Notes under the pieces: model-generated
Database searches by the model: none
Seen by the model: only the letters and a program-made list of their open reading frames with translations
What the model was told of the DNA's origin: nothing
Shown here: positions 13,233-25,942 of the stretch, in pieces
How positions within the stretch are numbered: the stretch's first letter is position 1
How the letters are laid out: the number at the start of each line of letters is the position of its first letter
Program-made: the position numbers and the translations under genes
Assembly: GCA_019925795.1 (NCBI GenBank)
Contig: CM034298.1
Span: 26,961,556 to 27,025,555 of the forward strand
Length of the DNA stretch: 64,000 nt
Source: Dendrobium chrysotoxum
Lineage: Eukaryota; Streptophyta; Magnoliopsida; Asparagales; Orchidaceae
Direction: 5' to 3'

Positions 13233-14360
13233 CTAGTAGAAAGGGGGATCCTGATCAGATGGAGGAGGAGGTGGTGGATGAAATAGGCTGTGAAGAGTGC
13301 AAACTGCTCTCCAAACTAGGCTATGTCCTAGTCATGCTGCTGCTACTGCTAGGCTACGTAGGCATTGAAGCGATTGACATCCTTAGTATGCTACTGCTCC
13401 TGGGCAACGATGTAGTAGTCAAAGTGTGCCTCCCACTGATCAAATCGGTGCACCACATGATCAAGAGGTGACTCTATACGAAGAGGTGCAGGTGTAGTGG
13501 GTACAGGAGTGGCTTCTTCCTCTTCTCCCTCAACATCCATGTTGGGCACCAGATGAAGATGTGTACTGTGAAGAACGTGGAAGGAGTTGTTGGAGTAGAA
13601 GGAGGGATTGATATTAGTTGGAATCAAATATTGCATATTGTACTTCATTTCAAGAGCATAGGCAATGATGTGTCCTAAGGCTAGATTTAGGCGTCTCTTG
13701 TGGCCTGAATCCCTAATGTAACTGAAGTATTCGATGTAGCAAAAGATGAGGTCAGTTGCATTAAAGTTGCGATGGGCCATAAAGTAATAGGTAGTCATGG
13801 AGAGCAAGGGGGCAATATGGATATGGTCTCCAGCCTTTGGAAATGATGGAAGAGCAAAGGACATGCTAGATTGTCCTTACATCTTTAACTAGGGAAGAAC
13901 AGGCATTATCGTGGTAAGGGGCATTGGTGTTTCTAAGAAAAAATTGGCAACACTCTAGTCAAAATTAGGATCAAAGGACATAAGATGGAGTTTATCACCA
14001 GATATTAAAAGTCGAAGAATATCGTAAAAGTCTTGGATGGTGAGTTCGATAGGGCAACGATAAACAAAGGAGCGGAGAGCAGAGTAAGATGAATCGATGC
14101 AAAGATTTGCAAAGAAAACATGGAGAAGCTCGAAACTAAAAGGAAAAGTGTGGGTCAGGATGAAGGTGAGGGAAGTGTGGGCAAAAAGGTCAAGTACCAG
14201 ATACATGAGGATACACGGGGTTAATAATTTTGGATTGCGTGATCCCCACATCAAGGTAGCGTAGGAAGGCAGCCTGATTAGCTGCTTCAGGAAAGAAGGG
14301 ATTGACACTTCCCTAGGAGAAACTAGCACCCTGATGCCTAGGTTGTTTGCCACCAGCCAT
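13233..14360 (-). pseudogene. ORF3 (env-position gene) of unit A1
   Basis: ORF3 lies between pol and the 3' LTR, where Sireviruses carry their env-like gene. The start codon at 14360 opens MAGGKQPRHQGASFS. Open segments 14353-13955 and 13864-13391 hold FAHTSLTFILT, ELLHVFFANLCIDSSYSALRSFV and ELTIQDFYDIL. The last two resemble the plant transposon-protein domain seen in other retroelement accessory ORFs. Next come KAGDHIHIAPLLS and LALGHIIAYALEMKYN, an acidic Glu-rich linker, and a C-terminal coiled coil with RFDQWEAHFD. The frame ends PPPPSDQDPPFY before TAG at 13233-13235. There is no convincing signal peptide or membrane anchor. Several stops and frameshifts are present. Its biochemical function is unknown. 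Confidence 0.72.
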
Positions 14361-14422
14361 TATAATATGATTAGATTAAGGATTGAAAGAAGAATGGTGA
14401 AAAATGGTAGAGAAAATAGCTG

Positions 14423-14431
14423 TTTAAATAG
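14423..14431 (-). promoter_or_regulatory. TATA-like box ahead of ORF3, unit A1
   Basis: The minus strand reads CTATTTAAA, about 65 nt before the ORF3 start codon and just after a palindrome array. This is the same order of parts as in the LTR promoter. Confidence 0.55.
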
Positions 14432-14433
14432 AA

Positions 14434-14820
14434 TTCATCCTGATTGTCCAGGACGATCACATGATCGTCTAGGATGATAGGAGTAATAATGGCATCCAGG
14501 ATGAGTGGTCAAAAAGGCGGTCGTATCATCCAGGATGATTAGACATAGATGATCATCCTGAGGAGACAGGCTGGACGATTTTTGACTAAGGTATCATCCA
14601 AGAAGATTAGGTGGATCATCTAGGACGATATGTAATAAATGAATTAGACATGCCAAATTTAAATGGTCCAACTGCTGCCACGTGGATCATCTAGGAAGAT
14701 GAGGTGCATTGTACAGGACGATCACTAATAATTGGTGCATATCAGTTATTAGATCAGAATGGGATGACTTGATCATATCATTTAGGATGATGTACGGATC
14801 ATCCAGAATGATGTGACCAA
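14434..14820. repeat. Palindrome array between pol and ORF3, unit A1
   Basis: There are about a dozen diverged copies of ATC(A/G)TCC-A/T-GGA(T/C)GAT, a near-perfect palindrome with one central base. The same motif fills the LTR upstream region (11830-12690). No ORF crosses it. Confidence 0.85.
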
Positions 14821-15239
14821 AAAATGAAAAAGATGAAGGATGGAGAGGATTGATTAGAGATCCGAAAACTCACAAAAAAATAAAATCAAAAATTAAATCA
14901 AGTCAAAGAAAAAAAAAGAAATGAGAAAATAATACTTAAAACATAAATTTTTTTTTTGAATCGATCACTTCTAGTAAATCAAAGTTTTCCTTTAGTTTTA
15001 AGTCAAAAGCCAATAAGAAGAAAATCGACGACACTAAAATCCAAAAAAGTTGGAAAATTAATTTTCATAACTCTTACATCGGACACCTTACAGGTTCACA
15101 TTCAAACAAAAGTCTAGTTCAGAAGAAAATAAATTAGATTCGAAAAGAGAACCTTTCAAGCCTCGTTCCAAAAAAATATCTGATAAAATAGTATTACAAA
15201 GTAAGGAATCAGAAATCATGATTTTCCATCTCAAGCTTT

Positions 15240-15480
15240 TGAAAGTATGAAGTGGCGCATGGATTTCTCTAAGATATTTAAAGATCTGAAAGGGAAGAAA
15301 GCTTATTTCTTTACGGGCTCATTTTGTACCACTTTTTTAATTTATTTGGCACTCTTTGTGCATCTTTTGATTTTTGATACACTTTGTGTATATTTTCAAT
15401 TTGGCGATATTGCGCATGTTTTCAGCTTTGGGCTCATTTTGTGCCCCTTTTTTTCTTTTTTTTTTGTAAGCTTGCTTCCT
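15240..15480 (-). repeat. Small-hairpin repeat block, unit A1
   Basis: Plus-strand motifs GGCACTCTTTGTGCATCTTTTG, ATACACTTTGTGTAT and GGCGATATTGCGCATG alternate at about 40-bp spacing. They match the better-preserved arrays in C (30440-30600) and B (46455-46600). Here the block lies between pol and the palindrome array, whereas in B and C it follows ORF3. Confidence 0.7.
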
Positions 15481-15499
15481 TTCATAATCTCTAAATAAT

Positions 15500-16076
15500 C
15501 TCAATTGTGGAATTACCTTCCAGACATAAGAGCAAAGAAAAATTACTCTCTTCAGTAAGGAGGATTAACTCATAGAATAAAATCGTTTTACATAAGATAA
15601 GTGCAATCACCTAATTAAGAAAAGCATAATAATGATTCAAAGCTTTGAGAACACTATTTATATGAGGTAGATTTCTGTAGAAAGATAAAATAGATCTCTA
15701 TTTCAAAAACCATCTTTTTAATTTTGAAGAAGATTTTTATTCAAAAGAAATAATACACCATTAAAGGAGTTAGAGGAAGAGAAACAATCGTCAATATTTC
15801 TTCTCTTTAACAAATTCAGAGGTGTCAATCATTGCTTATAATCTTCCAAATAAAAATAAGGCAAAACACTTAGTCAAAAATCCAGTTTATCAGCAGTAGT
15901 GAGCAATGATCGGATTCTTAAAAGAATAAATAGTAAATAAAAAAGGAAGAAAAAATAAACACATGAAAATCAGCAGGAAAACAAACGATCTGAAAAGAAA
16001 TAAATAATCAAATCAAACAAAAAATTAAAAGAAAAGTGAAAAGAAGAAAAAAATCAGAAATCAACAATCATCAAAT
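15500..16076. other. pol-ORF3 spacer of unit A1, no gene seen
   Basis: This is AT-rich spacer directly downstream of the pol stop. It has no credible coding frame. A2 has the matching stretch at about 25340-25942. Confidence 0.6.
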
Positions 16077-19000
16077 TCATGCATTTATGTCAATCACACC
16101 TAATACGGTCCTTAAAATGCTGAATGAGTCAAAGGCCAGTGGTTTAGTAAAGATGTCAGTCAGTTGATTTTTAGTTGCTACATGGTGTAGCTCAATGTCC
16201 CCTTTTGTAACATGGTCTCTAATGAAGTGATGTCTTATGTCAATGTGTTTGGTTCTTAAATATTGGATAGGATTCTTAGAGATATAAATGGCACTAGTGT
16301 TATCACATAGAACTGAAATTGTGTGAACAGGTAATCCTAGATCCGGAACTTGTTGCTTCAACCAAAGGACTTGGGCCACACAACTTTCTAAGGCAATGTC
16401 CTCAACTTCAGCAGTGGAAAGTGCTACAGAATTTTTTTTTCTACTGGACCAGGAGACTAAAGATTATCCTATGAATTAGCATGTTTCTTAAGTACTCTTT
16501 CTATCCACCCTACACCCTATAAAATCAGAATCAGAATATCCAATAATCTCAAAAGAAGTGCTGTACCTAGGATAGCAGATTCCTAAGGTTAGGGTCCCTA
16601 AGCGATATCTTAGGATTCTCTTAATTGCAGTCAGGTGGGATTCCTTAGGATCAGCTTGAAACCTAGCATAAAGACAAACACTAAACATGATATCAGGTCA
16701 GCTAGCAGTCAAGTAAAGCAATGATCCCATTTTTCCTCTAAACTTCTTCTGATTAATAGATTTTTTATTTGGTTCCTTGTCTAACTAGAGAGTAGAACTC
16801 ATGAGAGTGTTTATTGGCTTGTCTTTATCCATTTCATATTTCTTCAAGATGTTCTTAATATACTTTGATTGATTGATAAAAGTTTTATAATCCATTTGCC
16901 TTATGTTAAACACCGAAAAGTAGGACAATTCTCCCATCATACTCATCTCAAACTCCTTACTCATTATTTTAGAAAAATTATCACGTAAGTTTTTATCAAA
17001 AGATCCAAAAAGTATATCATTAACATAGATCTGGACAATGAGTAAATCATCCCCTACTTTTCTCAGAAAAAGGGTGGTGTCTACGCTCCTCTTAACAAAC
17101 TCTCTTTCTAACAGGAATGTGTTAAGCCCCTCATACTAAGCTTTGGGTGCTTATTTCAATCCATATAAGGCCCTTTTTAATTTAGAAACATGATTCGGAT
17201 ATTGAAAACTCTCAAAACCTAGGGGTTGCTCTACAAAGATATCTTCCTTTATTACCCCATTTAAAAGGCACTCTTGACATCCATTTTAAAAAGTTTAAAT
17301 CCCTTATAATAGGAAAAGGATAGTAACACCCTAATGGTTTCCAATCTAGCTACAGGGGCAAAGGTCTCCTCAAAATCAATCCCTTTTATTTGGTTATACC
17401 CCTTAGCCACCAATCTTTCCTTATTCCTAACCACCACACCAGAATCATTCATTTTATGCTTAAAGACCCATTTGGTTTCCACTACACTTTGATTTTTAAA
17501 TCTTTCTACTAACTCTCAAACATCATTCCTCACAAATTGGTTAAGTTCTTCTTGCATAGCTAAGATCCAAAATTTATCAGAAATGGCTTGATTGATGTTG
17601 GTGGGTTCAGTCATTGAGATAAAGGCAGAATGATTTACTTTCTTTCTAAGTCCATGCATAGTTCTAACACCTTCAGAAGGGTCTCTTAAAATCAGTTCTT
17701 TAGGATGACTCAAAGAATATCTCCAATCTTTAGGCAAAGTGTTTTGAGGTTCTACCCTTTCCTCCAGATTTACATTTTTAACTCCTTGGGTAATCTCTCC
17801 TACCTCTTCTTCTTCCTCAACTCGAGACTCCTTAGAATCAGACTCATCAAATACCATATGAGTAGTCTCCTCCACCATCAAAGTCTTCTTATTAAACACA
17901 CTAAAGGATTTCCCCACATTAGAATAGCTTAAGAACACTCCTTCATTAGATCTAGGGTCAAATTTTCCTAAGGATGATTTTTCATTATTCAGAAAGAAAA
18001 CCTTACAGCCAAAGACATGGAGGTGGGATAGGTTCGGAGTTCTACCCTTAATAATCCCATAGGGTGTCTTATTCAGATTGGATCTAACATTCACCCTATT
18101 CAACACATAATAGGCTGTGTTCACCACTTCTGCCTAAAATTATTTTGGAAGTGAATACTCAGCAAGCATGGCTCTAGCAGCTTCCACTAAGGTTTTGTTC
18201 TTCCGTTCAGCTACCCTGTTCTACTGAGGGGTCCTAGGAGCTAAAATATTGTTGCTAATGTCTTGATCCTCATAGAAGGTTCCAAATTTCTCATTTTCAA
18301 ACTCCCCATAATAATCACTATAGATGGTCACAATCTCACAACCTAACTTCTTCTGAATCCAAGTGGGAAAAGATTTAAATTCATCAAATGACTCAGATTT
18401 ATGTGACAGAAATGTAATCCAAGTAAACCTTGAGTAATCATCGATAATCATAAATCCATAGACTTTTTTCCCTAAGGTGGCAGTGCTAATGGGTCCAAAG
18501 AGATCCATGTGAACGACTTCTAAAGGTCTAGAGGTACTGATGTCCTTAATGGAGTGGAAAGAGGATTGGACTTGCTTCCCTAACTGACAGACATCACACA
18601 GGTAGTCCTTAGTGAACTTAAGCTTGGGGACACCTCTAACTAAGTCCTTTTGGGTGACTCTTCTAAGGGTTTTTATACTGGCATGACATAATCTCCTGTG
18701 CCACAACCATGACTCATCAGCAGTAGTTTTTAAGCAAAATGAAGTAGCACATTCAATATTATTTAAATCAAGCATGTATATATTCTTGATCCTCTTGCCC
18801 TGTAAAATAGTGTTATATTTAAGCTTATAATGAATGTATTTGCTAGAAACTTGATGCTGAACCCTTTATCACAGAGTTGACTGATGCTGAGCAGGTTGTG
18901 TTTCAGTCCATCTATAAAAAAAACATTTTTAATCAAATGGTTCTTAGAGTTTCTGGTTATGCATGTGCCTACCACTTTCCTGGTGGTGTTGTCTCCAAGA

Positions 19001-19110
19001 GTAGCCTTGCGTCTCCAAGAGTAACATTCAGTGAAATGAATTATTTTTCATCTCCAGTCATATGTCTTGAGCATCTGCTGTCCAGGTACCATATGCTCTC
19101 ATGAGAACTT
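16077..19110 (-). pseudogene. pol: pol of unit A1 (protease, integrase, RT, RNase H), broken
   Basis: This is a Ty1/copia-order polyprotein. The protease motif near 19085 reads WYLDSRCSRHMTGD, with catalytic Gly replaced by Arg. Integrase (18775-18221) has the zinc-binding WHRRLCHA...CDVC, HMDLFGP and the second Asp in SDYYGEF (usual GGEF). A stop then follows and the frame resumes with NRV-ERKN. RT keeps GIDFEETFAPVARLE and FKLFKMDVKSAF, but YVDD reads YVND at 17016-17027. RNase H has IIGYSDSDF, CDNTSAI and HHFIRDH, ending DINA before TGA at 16077. At least five frame breaks make it non-functional. Confidence 0.88.
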
Positions 19111-19243
19111 GTGTGATAGTAACCCTACAAAATCATCAAATGATAGATTTAGGAACCCAAATAAGTTTGGGTTCCTTCTTATGAAAAGAAGAATGCAATG
19201 TATGTGTGCTGTGCTATGAAGCATGCAATTTGGGCCTCCACAC

Positions 19244-20945
19244 CTAATGTGTACAATAGTGAACAGTACAGGTGTGAGAGATATGTCCTAACATGCCACA
19301 AGGAAAACATCTAATGATAGGAAAAGGGTTAATTAATCGACGGGGGTGATAGTGCCTCTTCCTAGGTTTGGATGATACATGCTTTGATGATTTTGAATGA
19401 GATTCTTTAAGTGATAGAGGTTTGTAAAATTGTGTAAATGTAGGAGGTATTTTATTTTTCTCAAATGCACTAATTTTTACACTTAGAAACTCTTTTTTCT
19501 TTTTAAGGCTTGCAATTTCAAATTTCAAATAATGCTCATCACTATCTAAATCAGATGCATGACATCTTAATTTCTTAAATGCAGCTTCTAATTCAACATG
19601 CAATATTTTTATTGAATCATGCTGGACAATCAACTCAGACTGCTTTTTGTTTAAATCATCAAATTCATCAAGTAATGAAAGGTGATTGCTATCAAGTGTA
19701 GAATGATCCTTAATTAAAGCTTCATGCTCTTTTTCTAAGTTTAAGAATTCCAATTTTAGGCTAACATGTGTTTTCTTAAGTTTCCTATATGATGAGTGAA
19801 TTTTTTTAAAAACTTGAAGTAATTGATCGTAGGTTAGCTCACATACCTCTTCTTGGTCAGATTGACCATGATGTTCATTCACCATTAGACAAAGGTTAGT
19901 AGTCTCCTCATCAGCTTCAGTCTCAGAGAGTCAGATGTAGAATCTGTCCAGAATGCCTTTTGGATCTTCTTCTTATCCTTCCTGAACTTAGGTTTCTTCT
20001 CACCCTTCTCCTTACTTAGGTGAGCCTTAAGTGTAGGACAATTAGCATTTATATGTCCAGTCATCCTTTATTCAAAACAAATTATATCAGAAGAACTTTT
20101 AAAATTTCTGCTACTCTTACCTTTGTTCCACTTCTGAAAGTTCTTGTGCTTTTTCCTTAGAAAGCTTTAAAATTACCTAGTGATTAAGGTAACATCATCG
20201 CTGTCAGGCCCGAAAGTATCAGCATCCATATCATTGGCCTTCAACGCCACAGTTTTCTCTTTCTTTTTCTTACCTGCATCAAGCTGTCTTTGGTTCACCC
20301 CTTGCTCATAAGTAATGAGTGATCCAAGTAAGTTATCAATAGAATAAGCATTCAAATCTTTAGATTCAATGATCATAGTTATCTTGGCATCATAGGAATA
20401 AGGCAAACATCTCAAAATCTTGTTAACTTTCTCATAATTAGTAAGCTCTCTTCCTAAGCCATACAGGGAGATGATAATTTGATTAAACCTAGTGTACATT
20501 TTAGATATGGACTCACTAGGTTTCATGCGAATGAGTTCATAATCATGAAGCAGTATGTTTAACCTAGACTGTTTAACTTCAGATGTACCTTTATAGGTAA
20601 TGCATAATCTATCTCAAATTTCTTTACTAGTTGTGCAGGTAGAGACACGCATGTAATCCTCAAATTTTAAGGCACTGAAAAAATAGTTCAAGCATTTTGC
20701 ATTCATTTGTACTAAATCACGATTATCAAAGGTCCATTCAGCATAAGGATGTTCAATTTTAATATCATTAATAAGTCTAAAAGGTGCTTCATAACCATCT
20801 TTAATAAGCATCCACATGTGATAATCAATAGATTTTAAAAATATAGACATGCGAGTTTTCCAAAAATCAAAAGGTATGTTATCAAATTATGGTGGTCGTG
20901 TGATTGAATATCCTTCAGTGGTGTTTCTATTACAAAGTTAGTCAT
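19244..20945 (-). pseudogene. gag: gag of unit A1, broken
   Basis: This is the capsid/nucleocapsid gene. The start ATG at 20945 opens MTNF (family MANFGN), and a one-base loss follows at once. Segments 20850-20614 and 20526-20173 hold AKCLNYFFSALKFEDYMRVSTC, MKPSESISKMYTRF and the basic KKKEKTVALK. The first knuckle near 20070-20110 has a stop (CFE-stop-R..GHI..NC). Segment 19885-19244 is a long coiled coil (LDEFDDLNKKQSEL) followed by the second knuckle CFPCGMLGHISHTC, which is intact. Two knuckles flanking a coiled coil is the plan shared by all Sirevirus copies here. Confidence 0.83.
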
Positions 20946-20989
20946 ATATTAAATTCAAAAGTTTTTCAAAACTAGATTTTATGAATCTC

Positions 20990-21001
20990 GCTCTTATACC
21001 A
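20990..21001 (-). other. Primer binding site of unit A1 (one mismatch)
   Basis: The minus strand reads TGGTATAAGAGC, one base off TGGTATCAGAGC (initiator-Met tRNA 3' end complement), two bases from the LTR end. Confidence 0.9.
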
Positions 21002-21003
21002 CT

Positions 21004-22812
21004 TGAAACTTCGTTTGGGATGTTAAGCCCTTAAGAACTAGCCCGAGGCTAACCAAGAGGTGGGCGAATTGGTTATTTTAAAAATTCATGAGCAAAAATT
21101 GATTTTGAAAATCTTTTTGAATGCCTGAAAATAATATCAATTTTGTGATGATGTGCTGATGTTTAACAAAAATAAACCAATAATCACAATCACACGATCA
21201 TCAATAGAAAACCAAAGTGCAAAAAATAATAAGAAAGAACACACCAGATTTTATAGTGGTTCGATCAACTTAACCTACGTCCACTCCCCGGAGCCTTCCC
21301 TCAGGGTGTCACACTAACACTAAGTGACTCTCCTTCTACTCCCACAGTAAGGCTGAGAAGCTGGTATAAAACACCTTTCCACCAACCCACTGAGGTAGAG
21401 AACCCAGACTCCTTTCGCTTCCTCTTAAAGCAGGTAGAGAACCTAGACTCCTTTTGTTTCCTCCTGAAGTAGGCAGAGAACCTTGATCTTCTTACAATTA
21501 TCCTTCCATATGAACACCAACAAGAAAAGAGGCGATGACCCGAGAAGACAACTTAGATCCTTGCTTGGAGCAACATTTGTCAACACCTCATAAACTCCCC
21601 CTTATAAGATCCTCTCTCTCTCTCTCTCAAGGTTCTCCCAGACAAGGAAGGTGGCAAAAGATCTCAATGATAGAAGATAAGAGATCTTAAATAGTGAGGC
21701 TCAAAAATTGCCCTAAATTTTAACTGGTTATCAAAGATCATCCAGGATGATCAGTAGATAGTGTTGTATGATCAGTGTAAAACAAACCCTTTTGGCCGGG
21801 ATGATCTGGTTCTTCTGGATGATTAGAAGACAAATTCTATTCATATCGTCCGATATAATTTTGTGATCATCCTAGACGATTAGTTCAAACCAAGAATATC
21901 ATCCAGAAGATAACTCGGGACGTCCCAGAGGAAAGCCTAGACGATCTGAAGAAAATGACTTGATCATCCAGGATGATACGTATATCATCCTGTACGATTA
22001 GTTCAAAAAGACCTAAATCATCCAGCATATTTCTCGGGTCATATAGCCAAACCATGCTGGAGATTAGAAAATAACCTGATTATCGAGGATGATACTTCTA
22101 TCATCACATATGATTAGTTCAGAATCAAGAATATCATCTAGAAGATTCTTTGGGTTATCCAAGTGAAATGCCCTAGACAGTTAGAATTTCCAATTGATCG
22201 TCCAAGAAGATCGTGCGATCGTCTGGGATGATATGATTGAATCACTCAAATCTTAATTACTTTCCTTAATCAGCTGACTAATTTAGGCATGATTGTAATG
22301 GATCATCCAGGATGATACACGTATTGTCTGGGACGATTAGACCAAATCTTTAAAAATAAAAACATGCCTAACTTAGTCTAGCGGCTAAGAATTTTTTATT
22401 TGAGCATATCATCCTGTACGATGGGTGTATCGTCCATGATGATCTGCTTAATCAGACCGACTTAGCATGGTCACCCTAATTAGGTTTTTAGTTTTTAATG
22501 GATCGTTCAAGATGATGTGAATATCGTCCACGATGATTTAAACAAAATTTTGAATAAAAGCTCTAACTCACTAAAACTCTTCCCCTGAGTGTGTGTGTGT
22601 AAGGTTACTTAGCTTGGGGATCTATTACATTACACTTGACTCAAAAAGGATAAAAAATTACATTGAACTTGAAAACACAAATGGACTGACTCGATCTTGA
22701 GCTGGCTTGAATTACAATTTATATTGTGTACCTGAAATGTTAAAAACTTAAACCAAAATGAAAAAAGTTTGTTATCATCAAAATTATAGTCCTTGAATCC
22801 AAATTCATAATA
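21004..22812 (-). repeat. Middle LTR of composite A, shared by units A1 and A2
   Basis: The 1.8-kb LTR begins TGAAACTTC on the plus strand and ends ..CATAATA. It is flanked by a primer binding site on the left and a polypurine tract on the right, so it belongs to both units. A palindrome array (about 21730-22550) and a TATA-like box (21686-21694) are present. Identity to the other A LTRs is roughly 90 per cent by eye. Confidence 0.88.
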
Positions 22813-22826
22813 CTCTCCCCCTTATT
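22813..22826 (-). other. Polypurine tract of unit A2
   Basis: The minus strand reads AATAAGGGGGAGAG immediately before the LTR. A second tract (CAAAAGGGGGAG) in a hairpin lies at 22984-23010. Confidence 0.82.
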
Positions 22827-23084
22827 GATGATGATAAATATTTGTTAGTAATTTCAAAATCAGTAAATAACCATTAAGAATAATTATGATCCAAATCCAA
22901 AACTCTGATCATTTGAATATTGATAATTCAAAGTACCGAACTGAAGTGAACTTAACATTTATAATGACCCACAATATAAACTACTCCCCCTTTTGACATC
23001 TCAAAAAGGGAAAACACAACATAAATATAGAGGAAAAGAAAACAATACAAAAAAAATAAGATAAAACATAAAAAAAATAAACTA

Positions 23085-24205
23085 CTAGAAAGGGAGATCC
23101 TGATCAGATGGAGGAGGTGGTGGCTGAAATAGGCTGTGAAGAGTGGCAAATTGCTCTCCAAACCAGGCCATATCCTGGTTGTGCTGTTATTGCTGCTGAG
23201 CTACATAGGCATTGAAGCGATTGACATACTCAGCATGTTGCTGCTCCTAGGAAATGTCATAGGAGTCAGAGCGTGCCTCCCACTAGTCAAACTGGTACAC
23301 CAGGTGATCAAGAGGTGACTCCATATAGAGAGGAGCAGGTGCAGCAGGTACAGGAGCAGCTTCTTCCTCTTCTCCCTCAACATCCGTGCTGGGCTCCGGA
23401 TGAAGATGTGTACTGTGAAGAACGTGGAAGGAGTTGTTAGAGCAGAAGGAGGGATTGATATTAGCTAGAATTAGATATTGCAAATTATACTTTATTTCGA
23501 GAGCATAGGCAATGATGTGTCCTAAGGCTAGATTTTAGCATCTCCTATAGCCCAGATCCCTAATGCTAGTGAGGTATTCGATGTAGCAAAAGATGAGGTT
23601 AATTGCATTAAAGTCACGATGGGCCATAATGTAATAGGTAGTCATGGAGAGCAAGGGGGTAATGTGGATGCGATCTCCAGCCTTTGGAATGATGGAGGAG
23701 CGAAGGACATGCTGGATTGTCCTTGCATCCTTGACTAGGGAAGAACAAGCATTATCATGGTAAGGGGTATTGGTGTTTCTAGAAAATAATTGGTGACACT
23801 CCAGTCAAAATAAGGATCAAAGGACACAAGATGGAGTTTATTGTCAGAAATTAAAATTCAAAGAATATCATGAAAGTTTTGGGTGGTGAGTTCGACAGGG
23901 CGACAATCAACAAAGGAGCGGAGAGCAGAGTTAGATGAATCGATGTAAAGATTTGTGGAGAAAATATGGAGAAGCTCGGAACTAAAAGGAAAAGTGAGGG
24001 TCAGGATGAAGGTGAGGAAAGTGTGGGCAAAAAAGTCAAGAACCAGATACATGAGGATGTGGAGGTTGAAAATTTTGGATTGTGTGATCCCCATATCAAG
24101 GTAGTGCAAGAAGGCAGGCTGACTGGCTACTTCAGGAAAGTTGGGATCGACACTTCCCAGGGAGGAACTAGCACCCTGATGCCTAGATCATTTACCACCA
24201 TCCAT
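23085..24205 (-). pseudogene. ORF3 of unit A2
   Basis: This has the same plan as the A1 copy. ATG at 24205 opens MDGGK, followed by TGA at codon 6, which in the paralogs is Arg or another sense codon. Recognisable blocks are YLDMGITQSKI, FAHTFLTFILTLTFPFSSELLHIF, SALRSFVDCRPVEL, LILANINPSF, an acidic EGEEEEA stretch, the coiled coil with EQQHAEYVNRFNAYV, and the proline-rich DQD tail. It ends at TAG 23085-23087, where the conserved Tyr codon has become a stop. Several frameshifts are present. Confidence 0.7.
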
Positions 24206-24266
24206 TAAAATATGATTGGATTAAGGATTGAAAGAAGAATGGTGAAAAATGGTGGAGAAAATGGCT

Positions 24267-24275
24267 GTTTAAATA
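24267..24275 (-). promoter_or_regulatory. TATA-like box ahead of ORF3, unit A2
   Basis: CTATTTAAA on the minus strand, about 65 nt upstream of the ORF3 ATG and next to the palindrome array at 24285-24680. Confidence 0.52.
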
Positions 24276-24284
24276 GAATTCGTT

Positions 24285-24680
24285 TAGATCATCCAGGATG
24301 ATCGCAGAATCATCCAGGATAATAGGCGCAATAATGGCATCCAGGATAATTGGTTAAAAAGGTGGTCGTATCATCCAGGATGATCAAATATCATCCAGGA
24401 TGATTAGACACAGACGATCCTCCTGAGGAGACAGGCTGGACGACTTTTGACTAATGGTATCATCCAGGATGATTAGGTGGATCGTCCAAGATGATATGTA
24501 ATAAATGAATCAGACGAGCCAAATTTAAAACATCCAACTGCTGCCATATGAATCATCCAAGATGATGAGGTGCATCATACAGGATGATCACTAATAATTG
24601 GTGTATATCAGCTGTTGGATCAGAATGGGGATGACTTGATCATATCGTCTAGGATAATGTACGGATCGTCCAGGATGATG
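24285..24680. repeat. Palindrome array between pol and ORF3, unit A2
   Basis: Many copies of ATCATCCAGGATGAT and variants are present, including two close copies at about 24369-24402. It corresponds to 14434-14820 in unit A1. Confidence 0.85.
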
Positions 24681-25179
24681 TGACAAAAAATGAATAAGAT
24701 GAAGGATGGAGATGAATGATCAGGGATCCCAAAAACTCATAAAAAATGAAATCAAAAATTAAATCAAATCAAAGAAAAAAGAGAAATGGGAAAATAATAC
24801 TTAAAACATAAAATTTATTTATTTTTAATCGATCAGCTCTAGTAAATCATAAATTTTCCTTGAGTTTCAATTCAAAATCCAATAAGAAGAAAATCTACAA
24901 CATTGAAATCCAGAAACATTGGAAAATCAATTTTCATAACTCCTACCTCGGACATCTTATACGTTCAAATTCCTTTCAAAGAAAAGTCTAGTTCAGAAGA
25001 AAAGAAATTAGATTCAAAAAGAGATCCTTTCAAGCCTCGTTCCAAAAAAATATCTGATAAAATAGTATTATAAAGTAAGGAATCAAAAATCATGATTTTC
25101 CATCTCAGGCTTTTAAAAGTATGAAGTGGCACATGGATTTCACTAAGATATTTAAAGATCCGAAAGGGAAGAAAGCTTA

Positions 25180-25335
25180 ATTTTTTGTGGGCTCATTTTG
25201 TGCCTCTTTTTTAATTTATTTGACGCTCTTTGTGCATCTTTTGATTTCTGATACACTTTGTATATCTTTTCAATTTTTGACATTATGTATCTTTTCAGCT
25301 TTGGGCTCATTTTGTTCCCCCTTTTTTTTGCAAGC
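25180..25335 (-). repeat. Small-hairpin repeat block, unit A2
   Basis: This is a decayed version of the A1 block at 15240-15480 (TTTGTGCATCTTTTGATTTC, ATACACTTTGTATATC), again between pol and the palindrome array. The stretch 25336-25942 beyond it is AT-rich spacer with no supported gene. Confidence 0.62.
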
Positions 25336-25942
25336 TTGCTTCTTTTCATAATCTCAGTTGTGGAATTACCTTCCAGATATAAGTACAGAGAAAACTCACT
25401 CTCTTTAGTAAGGAGGATTAACTCATAGAACAAAATCATACTCCACAAGATAAGTGCAATCACCTGATTAAGAAAAGCATAATAATGATTCAAAGCTTTA
25501 AAAATACTATTCATATGATGTAGATTACTATAGGAAGATAAAATTGATCTCTATTTCAAAAACTAACTTTTTAATTTTAAAGAAAATTTTTATCCAAAAG
25601 AAAAAATACACCATTAAAGGAGTTAGAGGAAGAGAAAAAATCATCAATATTTCTTCCCTTTAACAGATTCAGAGGTGTTAATCACTGCTTACAAGCTTCT
25701 AAATAAAAATAAGACAAAACTCTCATTTAAAAATCCAGTTTATTAGCAGTAGTGAGCAGTGATCTGATTCTGAAAAGAATAAACAGTAAATAAAAAAAGA
25801 AGAAAAAATAAACAAATGAAAATTAGTAAATAAAAATCAGCACGAAAATAAACGATCTAAAAATAAAAAAATAATGAAATCAAATAAAAAACTAAAAGAA
25901 AAGTGAAAAGCATAAAAATTCAGAAATCAGCAATCATCAAAT

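Noticed and set aside
13391..14353. Host gene of unknown function between two copia pieces
   Set aside because: The same gene occurs at the same place in all six Sirevirus units, so it belongs to the element.
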